NCBI GenBank assembly: GCA_008501835.1
Contig: QQUB01000463.1
Location: 1-12,559, forward strand
DNA from: Bacteroidota bacterium
GTDB taxonomy: Bacteria > Bacteroidota > Bacteroidia > Chitinophagales > Saprospiraceae
Length of the DNA: 12,559 nt
Direction: 5' to 3'
Positions within the stretch are counted from its first letter, which is position 1. Every line of letters begins with the position of its first letter. Shown here in pieces: positions 6,348 through 12,559 of this stretch. The position numbers were made by a program, and so were the translations under genes. The notes beneath the pieces are model-generated. The model was not told the DNA's origin. It saw nothing but the letters and a program-made list of their open reading frames with translations, and did no database searches.

Positions 6348-6414
6348 TATAAAGTATTTAAGAGCCTTATGTCGTATGTTTCTTACTGCTTTTCAAAAAA
6401 TTCTAGTTTAGCTT

Positions 6415-8970
6415 ATGCGAAATCTGTATAACAAATACCTCACCGACCCGAATCAACCAATGTATAATAAGATCATCAAATGGATCTGGTATACCTTGTT
6501 TGCCGGGATTCTTTTTCTCATCATTCTTTTTACAGCCCTTTCCTTTACAAACCTTCCTTCCGTTAAGGACCTCGAAAATCCACGGAGTGAAGAAGCGTCA
6601 GAAGTTTTTGCAGCCAATGGGGAGGTGTTGGGTAGGTACTATACGGAGAACAGGGTTCCTGTGACGTATGGGGAGTTGTCTCCAAACCTGGTTAAGGCGT
6701 TAATTGCTACCGAGGACGAACGATATTATCGACATACAGGTATCGATTTCAGAGGACTTGCACGTGCCATTGCTTATATGGGAAATAAGGGAGGAGCAAG
6801 TACCATTACCCAGCAGTTGGCCAGATTATTATTTACCGGTGTGCGTTCCAAAAATAAAGTTCAGGCGATTAATCAAAAATTAAAAGAATGGATCATTGCC
6901 GTCCGCCTGGAAAGAAAATACACCAAAGAGGAAATCATCGCTCTTTACCTCAATAAATTTAATTTCATCAACGGAGCTTATGGAATTAAAGCCGCATCCG
7001 AGATATATTTTGGGAAATCACAGGATGAACTTTCCGTGAATGAGGCTGCCATGTTGGTAGGAATGTTACAAAATCCATCCTACTTCAACCCATTGCGCAG
7101 ACCTCAGAGGGTGATGCATCGAAGAGAGATCGTCTTGAAGCAAATGACTAAAAATGATCTCATAGCCCAAACAGCTTATGATTCTCTGCGGCAATTACCC
7201 CTTGGGCTGAATTTCACCCGCCAAAGTCATATCGATGGGTTGGCACCTTATTTTAGGGCTGAACTGGCAAAGGAACTCAAGACAATTCTCGATGAACCGG
7301 GAAATCGCAGGCCGGATGGAACTGCTTACAATATCTACAAAGATGGATTAAGAGTTTATACCACCATTGATGCAGATCTGCAGCGTATTGCAGAAGAGGA
7401 AATGGTGAAAAACATGGAGAGGGTTCAAAAAACATTCTGGCGGCGCTGGAAAAAACTGGACCCCTGGACATTTGTGGAAGGATCTGATCATGAGATCAGT
7501 GTCAATCGAAGGCAGGAAGATCTTGCCAAGCTAATCCGCACCTCAGATCGTTACCAGTCTTTGAGGAAGACATACCTAAATGATATTTTAGAACAGCTCG
7601 AAAACCAGACCGGACTTGAATTTCATGAAGATGACCGGGAAGTTGAACGTATCATTCAGGAACATGAAAGGAAAGGAACGATTTCCAAACTGGTTTCTCA
7701 GGGGTTGATCAGCTCCGGGCTGGCGGCTCAATACAGGGAGGTCTTACGCAGTGATCTATTTCCCAAACTAAAGACCAGCTGGGATTCGCTTCAGGAAGAA
7801 GTGGACAGGGTTTTTAATGAGAAAGTGGAGATGAGGGTTTTTGCCTACAATGAACAAATGGAGAAAGATACGATTATGTCTCCATTCGATTCTGTGAAGT
7901 ACCACCGTATGTTCCTGCAAACAGGTATAGTAGCCATGGATCCAAACAACGGTCATGTAAAAGTCTGGGTTGGAGGAATCAACCATAAATATTTTAAATA
8001 CGACCACGTCAATATCAATCGTCAGGTAGGATCTACTTTCAAGCCGTTTGTTTATGCTACAGCGATCGCATTGCAGGGTTTTTCCCCGTGTTATGAGGTG
8101 TTGGATTTACCGGTGACTATAAAGCCTGGAGATGGAAGTTTCTTCCTTCAGGATGAATGGACCCCCAGTAATTCAGATGGTACGTATTCCGGAGAGGTAT
8201 TTACCCTGAAAGAAGGTTTGAGAAAGTCAAAAAATACAGTTTCCGTTCACCTGATGAAACAATTGGGAAGTCCCGAACCGGTAAGAGAGTTGGTTGATCG
8301 TATGGGCATTAGTAAGGATACCAAATACCCTAACGGCCGTTTCAGGGTGCCAAAAACTCCATCCATTTGTCTTGGATCCACGGACCTTTCTGTAATGGAA
8401 ATGACAGGAGCCTATTCGTCTTTTGCTAATAATGGGTATTACAACAAGCCAGTTTATATCCTTAAAATCGAGGACAAAGATGGACGGGAAATCTATAACC
8501 ATATCCCCTATGGTTTGAACGTAATGGAAGAGCAGGCTAATTATGTCATGGTTGAAATGCTTAAGTATGCTGGTGCCATGGGTGATCTGCGAAGTGAATC
8601 CGGGGGTAAAACAGGTACAACCAATGATTATGTAGACGGATGGTTTATGGGCATGACTCCCGACCTCGTGGTAGGTACCTGGGTAGGTGGGGATGATAAA
8701 TGGATACGTTTCCGTTCCTTGTTATATGGGCAGGGAGGATATATGTCAAAACCATTTTTCCGGAATTATATCAAACGACTGGAAGCAGAAAGTGACAGTC
8801 TGGATTATAATATGAATGCCAGGTTCCCTATTCCGGCAGGAACCATGGACATTGAGCTGGATTGTGAAAAGTATCAACAAGAGGTATCACCTCTTGACGG
8901 AGAGCAATTATTTGAAGATGAAGGCGCTTTTGATGAAGACATGTTCGAAGATGAATCAGGAGGAGGGTAG
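6415..8970 (+). CDS. Class A penicillin-binding protein (PBP1A-like)
   Basis: This bifunctional enzyme polymerises glycan strands from lipid II and cross-links peptide stems in the periplasm. A short cytoplasmic N-terminus precedes one membrane helix (about 22-45). The GT51 domain shows Glu100 in TEDERYYRHTGID, STITQQLARLLF at 129-140, RKYTKEEIIALYLN at 167-180 and NEAAMLVGMLQNP at 209-221. The transpeptidase domain has the serine motif STFK (Ser540-Lys543), SKN at 605-607 and KTGT at 732-735. Between the opening of the transpeptidase region (YTTIDADLQ, 315-323) and its continuation near 500 lies a charged insert of roughly 165 residues, rich in Arg, Lys and Glu. The C-terminus is strongly acidic (10 Asp/Glu in residues 830-847). 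All catalytic residues are present. At 851 residues it is a normal size for PBP1A-type proteins. Confidence 0.96.
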   Translation: MRNLYNKYLTDPNQPMYNKIIKWIWYTLFAGILFLIILFTALSFTNLPSVKDLENPRSEEASEVFAANGEVLGRYYTENRVPVTYGELSPNLVKALIATEDERYYRHTGIDFRGLARAIAYMGNKGGASTITQQLARLLFTGVRSKNKVQAINQKLKEWIIAVRLERKYTKEEIIALYLNKFNFINGAYGIKAASEIYFGKSQDELSVNEAAMLVGMLQNPSYFNPLRRPQRVMHRREIVLKQMTKNDLIAQTAYDSLRQLPLGLNFTRQSHIDGLAPYFRAELAKELKTILDEPGNRRPDGTAYNIYKDGLRVYTTIDADLQRIAEEEMVKNMERVQKTFWRRWKKLDPWTFVEGSDHEISVNRRQEDLAKLIRTSDRYQSLRKTYLNDILEQLENQTGLEFHEDDREVERIIQEHERKGTISKLVSQGLISSGLAAQYREVLRSDLFPKLKTSWDSLQEEVDRVFNEKVEMRVFAYNEQMEKDTIMSPFDSVKYHRMFLQTGIVAMDPNNGHVKVWVGGINHKYFKYDHVNINRQVGSTFKPFVYATAIALQGFSPCYEVLDLPVTIKPGDGSFFLQDEWTPSNSDGTYSGEVFTLKEGLRKSKNTVSVHLMKQLGSPEPVRELVDRMGISKDTKYPNGRFRVPKTPSICLGSTDLSVMEMTGAYSSFANNGYYNKPVYILKIEDKDGREIYNHIPYGLNVMEEQANYVMVEMLKYAGAMGDLRSESGGKTGTTNDYVDGWFMGMTPDLVVGTWVGGDDKWIRFRSLLYGQGGYMSKPFFRNYIKRLEAESDSLDYNMNARFPIPAGTMDIELDCEKYQQEVSPLDGEQLFEDEGAFDEDMFEDESGGG

Positions 8971-9057
8971 GAGAGCGAAAGTTAATAGTTTAGCGTGCAG
9001 AGTGGAAAATATTGAATTGTAATAACCATCTGTTCAAGAAGCACTAAAGAAAAAATA

Positions 9058-11070
9058 ATGGGTAAGAAAATATTATTCTTCATAGGCTTGTTTTGGATGA
9101 TCATCCAGATTAGTTGTATGCCTTACCGTGAGGAGCAGCTTACAGAGATTGCTCCTGATGCTCGTGATAGTATTTGTCAACAGATATTTGAGTTGCAGGA
9201 CGAGCAGAGTATCGAAGAGTTAATCGAATTTTTCAATCACAAGAACCCTACTTACCGCTATCTGGCAGCCTCAGCCTTCGGATCCATCAAAGATTCAACA
9301 GCTGTTGATTCATTAGCCTCATTATTAGATGATAAACTTGATGAAGTGCGCGCCGTTGCTGCATTTTCTTTAGGGCAAACCGGGGCCGCATCGGCAGCTC
9401 AACATCTCATTAATGCCTTTGCCCGTGAAGATACGGGAGGAGTTTACAACTTAGCGAACAGGGCAATTCTTGAAGCCATTGGAAAATGCGGCGATCTTCA
9501 AACGCTTCAATTTCTAAGCACTACAACCACTTATATGCCAACAGATACTTTTCTGCTGGAAGGACAGGCATGGGGCATTTACAGGTATGCTTTAAGAAAT
9601 ATGACTGTTCCCGAAGGCACCGAAAGAATGATCAGTCTGGTTGAGAGTAATGATATGCCGCTGACCGTCAGGTTTATTGGAGCTAATTACCTGTTCCGCG
9701 CCCGCGATATCCAGACAGACAGTATCCAGACCTTGAGAATTGCCAATGTTTTTGCTGCTGAAGAAGATCCTCGCATTCGTATGGCGCTGGCCGTAGCTTT
9801 GGGAAAAACCAAATTCCCCAAAGCATTTTCAAGTTTGAAAAATGCTCTGGCCAAGGAGCAGGACTATCGGGTCAAGTGTAATATTATCAGAGCTTTAGGG
9901 AATTTCCCCTATGAAGATGTTACTCCTTTGGTTTACCCATTACTGAAGGATGAAAATCACCATGTTGCAGTGAGGGCTTCCCAGCATTTTCTTGAAAATG
10001 GCCTCCCGCAGGAAGCTACTGCCTATTGGAATTGGGCCAAAGAAATCACCTCATGGGAGCCGCAACTCAACCTTTACAGAGCGGCCAATCGCCTTTTGCC
10101 TGTTTATTACGTCGACCACAGAAACAATATTAATGCGGAACTCCGTGAACGTTATATTCGCAGTAATAATCCATATGAAAAAGCTGCTTGCCTCAGAGCC
10201 TTGGCAGAATTCGGTTGGAATTACAGGTATGTCCTGCGGGAATCCCAAAATAATGAACATGCGGCAGTCAGGACAGCAGGCGTTGAGTCCCTGGCTTATA
10301 TTTCTGGAAATGATGGATTCAGAAGCACTTTTACTTCAAGCAGTTATTCTGTTACCAGGGAAATTGCCAACCTTTTCAAAAATGTTATCGAAACAGGAGA
10401 TGCTGGGATGATTGCAACCGCAGCTGAGGCTCTTCAAAACCCTGACCGGAATTTTAAAGCATTTTTGAAAGACAGTGTCGTAGTTTTTACTGCAATACAG
10501 GAAGCGGTAGAGATCCCCAGGGATTTAGAAACCTATAATGTGCTACAGCAGGTTATTGATTACTTTTCCGATAATGAGCCTCAACCTGTCAGGCAACCGG
10601 AATTCTCTCATCCTATCGATTGGTCAGGTTTGACGGGGCTGGAAAAAAAGCCTCGTGTGGATATAGTAACTGCCAAAGGTAAAATCCAATTGGAATTATT
10701 CCCTGACACTTCCCCCGGATCAGTGATCAACTTCCTTGAGCTGGCCCGGTCCGGGCTTTATGATAATATTGCCTTTCATCGGGTGGTCCCCAATTTTGTC
10801 ATCCAGGGAGGTTGCCCAAATGGAGATGGCTGGGGCGGTGTAAATTATACCATTCGATCTGAATTGTCACCTTTGCATTATGATCAGGAAGGTTATCTGG
10901 GAATGGCATCTGCAGGAAACCATACAGAAGGGAGCCAGTTTTTTATAACGCATTCTCCAACGCCCCACCTTGATGGTAATTATACCATTTTTGGAAAAGT
11001 GATCAAAGGTATGGACATAGTCCACCAGATTCAATTGGGGGATATTATTGAAACGGTTGAGGTTTTATAG
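9058..11070 (+). CDS. HEAT-repeat and cyclophilin-type peptidylprolyl isomerase, probable lipoprotein
   Basis: The 670-residue protein has a hydrophobic N-terminus ending in QISC (Cys20), a likely lipoprotein site although Gln at -3 is atypical. Residues about 50-500 form helical repeats of HEAT type, clearest at 66-120 and 235-315. A cyclophilin domain fills about 533-670. It has FHRVVPNFVIQGG (Arg575 and Gln583, matching catalytic Arg55 and Gln63 of human cyclophilin A) and SQFFI at 626-630, while Trp121 is His637 and His126 is Tyr642. Cyclophilins catalyse cis-trans isomerisation of prolyl bonds; the HEAT part probably binds a protein partner. A periplasmic or outer-membrane folding role is inferred from the signal. 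It starts 87 bp after the penicillin-binding protein, with an A-rich leader and no visible terminator between, so co-transcription is plausible. Confidence 0.9.
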   Translation: MGKKILFFIGLFWMIIQISCMPYREEQLTEIAPDARDSICQQIFELQDEQSIEELIEFFNHKNPTYRYLAASAFGSIKDSTAVDSLASLLDDKLDEVRAVAAFSLGQTGAASAAQHLINAFAREDTGGVYNLANRAILEAIGKCGDLQTLQFLSTTTTYMPTDTFLLEGQAWGIYRYALRNMTVPEGTERMISLVESNDMPLTVRFIGANYLFRARDIQTDSIQTLRIANVFAAEEDPRIRMALAVALGKTKFPKAFSSLKNALAKEQDYRVKCNIIRALGNFPYEDVTPLVYPLLKDENHHVAVRASQHFLENGLPQEATAYWNWAKEITSWEPQLNLYRAANRLLPVYYVDHRNNINAELRERYIRSNNPYEKAACLRALAEFGWNYRYVLRESQNNEHAAVRTAGVESLAYISGNDGFRSTFTSSSYSVTREIANLFKNVIETGDAGMIATAAEALQNPDRNFKAFLKDSVVVFTAIQEAVEIPRDLETYNVLQQVIDYFSDNEPQPVRQPEFSHPIDWSGLTGLEKKPRVDIVTAKGKIQLELFPDTSPGSVINFLELARSGLYDNIAFHRVVPNFVIQGGCPNGDGWGGVNYTIRSELSPLHYDQEGYLGMASAGNHTEGSQFFITHSPTPHLDGNYTIFGKVIKGMDIVHQIQLGDIIETVEVL

Positions 11071-11125
11071 TCTCAATTGTTGTACCCTAAGGTTTTTAAA
11101 AATTGAACTGGAAACGCGCATTCCG

Positions 11126-11144
11126 GCATAAAGGATTTTTATGC
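11126..11144 (+). other. Small stem-loop in the gap after the HEAT/cyclophilin gene
   Basis: GCATAAA and TTTATGC form a perfect 7-bp stem with a 5-nt loop, 56 bp after the stop. A weakly T-rich stretch follows but there is no clear T-run, so a terminator role is uncertain. The rest of the 208-bp gap shows no gene. Confidence 0.25.
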
Positions 11145-11255
11145 TGTTAGTTCTTCTCAGGTTTTGTCTGATGCTCTCGGATGTAACCTTTTTGTAATCC
11201 ACCACGTAATAATGAACATCTTCCTTTTAAAACCTTCCGACCCTATATATTGCAA

Positions 11256-11263
11256 TAATTTTG
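11256..11263 (+). promoter_or_regulatory. Possible -7 element for the FG-GAP/ASPIC gene
   Basis: TAATTTTG is an exact TAnnTTTG match ending 15 bp before the start codon at 11279. A TTTG box at 19-21 bp upstream is not present, so support is moderate. The implied leader is about 10 nt. Confidence 0.4.
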
Positions 11264-11278
11264 TGAAAAACACACAGG

Positions 11279-12559
11279 ATGAGAGAACTGTTCATTTTTT
11301 TAATCGTCGCCTTTTACACGTTTAATTTATCCGCTCAGAATTTTAATGAAGCAGCTGCCGCCAATGGAATAGCACAAAGTTGTGGAGATTGTCAATTTGG
11401 TGGTGGAGTAAGTTTCGCTGATTTTAATGGAGATGGATTAGACGACTTAACTTTTGCCACTGAAGTTGACCAGGAAATATTGTTTTACCAAAATACGGGA
11501 AGTGGCTTTCAGTTAATTCCTCCTCTTGTCCAGGTAACCGGTCAGACGAAACAAATTCTTTGGGTAGATTATGACAATGACGGAGATAAAGACCTGTTTG
11601 TGGCCTGTTTTGAATGCCCGAACAGACTTTTCCTCAATGAAGGAGCTGGAGGTTTCACAGATATTACCATGGATGCAGGTTTGCCTGTGGAGGACAGTCC
11701 CACCTATTCTGTAGTTTTTGGCGATGTTAATAATGATGGATGGCTCGATCTATATGTTTCCTCTTATACCCTTGATACAGATCCTGGCCGGCTTTATAGA
11801 AATAACGGGAATAATACATTTACAGACATTACAGGAGCCTCCAATATTATGGATGATAATTCCTTGTCATTGTCTGTCGTCTTCTTTGACTACAATAACG
11901 ATGGGTTACAAGATTTGCACATAGCAAATGACAAGGATTATCAAGAGAATAAATTATTTGAGAATACGGGCGATGGAATTTTTGTAGATGTAAGCGTTGC
12001 AGCTAATGTCAATATTACCATTGATGCAATGAATGGAGGTATTGGAGATTATGATAACAATGGATATTTGGATATTTATGTGACTAATGAGTTTCCTGGC
12101 AATGCCCTTTTGAAGAATAATGGAGACGGTACTTTTACCGATGTGGCCAGTTCCGCGGGCGTAGAATTTAACCAGATCAGTTGGGGAGGAAACTTTTTTG
12201 ATGGAGATAATGATCTTGATCTGGACTTATATGTCAGCGGTTCTTATACGGATGCTGAATTTACTTCTGTATTATATGTTAATGAAAACAACGGGAATAA
12301 TTTTTTGTCCCAATTTCTTGAAGGTGATACTTTAAGCAGCTTTGCCAATGCCATAGGAGATTTCAATCTTGATGGGTTACTGGATATTGCTGTATCTAAT
12401 TCAGATTACTTTGAGAGTACCGGAGACAATTTTTTCCATTTATGGCAAAACACGACGAGCAATGCCAACAACTGGTTGAAGGTGTTTTTGGTCGGTACAG
12501 ACAGTAACCGGGAAGGTATCGGCAGCTGGATTGAGATGTATATCAATGGTCAAAAATAC
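11279..12559 (+). CDS. Secreted FG-GAP/VCBS-repeat protein with ASPIC/UnbV domain, 3' part missing
   Basis: The frame opens at 11279 and remains open for 427 codons to the right edge. Residues 1-20 look like a signal peptide ending in SAQ, typical of Bacteroidota secreted proteins. Seven calcium-binding loops of the DxDxDGxxD type follow at a spacing of about 49-55 residues, starting at Asp48, 97, 149, 204, 257, 308 and 361. They predict a seven-bladed beta-propeller of integrin-alpha type. The sixth loop (DGDNDLDLD) has lost its central Gly. Residues from about 398 (NNWLKVFLVGTDSNREGIG) open an ASPIC/UnbV domain that continues past the edge. Such CRTAC1-like proteins are surface or secreted and often end in a type IX secretion signal, which cannot be checked here. 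The specific function is unknown. Confidence 0.9.
   Translation, partial: MRELFIFLIVAFYTFNLSAQNFNEAAAANGIAQSCGDCQFGGGVSFADFNGDGLDDLTFATEVDQEILFYQNTGSGFQLIPPLVQVTGQTKQILWVDYDNDGDKDLFVACFECPNRLFLNEGAGGFTDITMDAGLPVEDSPTYSVVFGDVNNDGWLDLYVSSYTLDTDPGRLYRNNGNNTFTDITGASNIMDDNSLSLSVVFFDYNNDGLQDLHIANDKDYQENKLFENTGDGIFVDVSVAANVNITIDAMNGGIGDYDNNGYLDIYVTNEFPGNALLKNNGDGTFTDVASSAGVEFNQISWGGNFFDGDNDLDLDLYVSGSYTDAEFTSVLYVNENNGNNFLSQFLEGDTLSSFANAIGDFNLDGLLDIAVSNSDYFESTGDNFFHLWQNTTSNANNWLKVFLVGTDSNREGIGSWIEMYINGQKY

Noticed and set aside
9992..10411. Second plus-strand frame inside the HEAT/cyclophilin gene
   Set aside because: The main frame is continuous and conserved through this stretch; there is no sign of a frameshift.
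11718..11924. Small plus-strand frame near the right end
   Set aside because: It is a shifted reading of the FG-GAP repeats; the real frame from 11279 is open through it.
1..12559. Defence system, prophage or integrative element
   Set aside because: No integrase, transposase, toxin-antitoxin, nuclease or phage gene was seen; the genes are mostly core functions.

Overview
The window looks like chromosomal housekeeping DNA from a Bacteroidota bacterium, probably close to Saprospiria (Lewinella/Haliscomenobacter type). The grounds are: start codons preceded by A-rich stretches rather than Shine-Dalgarno sites; a good Bacteroidota-type promoter (TTTG, 20 bp, TAnnTTTG) before the penicillin-binding protein; an alanine dehydrogenase of the form I associate with Bacteroidota; a secreted FG-GAP/ASPIC-UnbV protein; and a HEAT-repeat/cyclophilin lipoprotein. 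The genus is inferred and no taxonomic marker was tested.

Layout. Positions 1-3418 are read on the minus strand, in transcription order tsaE (tRNA t6A synthesis ATPase), ald-like alanine dehydrogenase, a small UPF0126/TRIC-type membrane protein, and a membrane-anchored patatin-like phospholipase that runs off the left edge. A divergent intergenic region (3419-3590) separates this arm from a plus-strand arm: adk (adenylate kinase), obgE (ribosome-assembly GTPase), rfbD (dTDP-4-dehydrorhamnose reductase), a bifunctional class A penicillin-binding protein, a HEAT-repeat plus cyclophilin lipoprotein, and a secreted calcium-binding FG-GAP/ASPIC protein that runs off the right edge. The first and last genes are both cut by the window ends. 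No RNA gene, CRISPR array, transposase or phage gene was seen, and no gap exceeds 300 bases.

How the genes relate. adk and obgE are core nucleotide and ribosome functions. rfbD, the penicillin-binding protein and the HEAT/cyclophilin lipoprotein all point to the cell envelope; the last two are 87 bp apart with no visible terminator and may be co-transcribed.

The most unusual content lies between the genes. Two families of short repeats occur. (1) An element made of a perfect AT-rich hairpin followed by 7-bp tandem repeats of consensus AACCNGN occurs after ald and after adk; a third site after rfbD has only the heptamers. All three sites have the same orientation relative to the flanking genes, and in the first the heptamers abut the start codon of the next gene. 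(2) A 40-bp CTGTG-rich sequence occurs twice with 36/40 identity. A further point is that the alanine dehydrogenase appears to lack the usual catalytic Lys and His. I see no clear new multi-gene system here.
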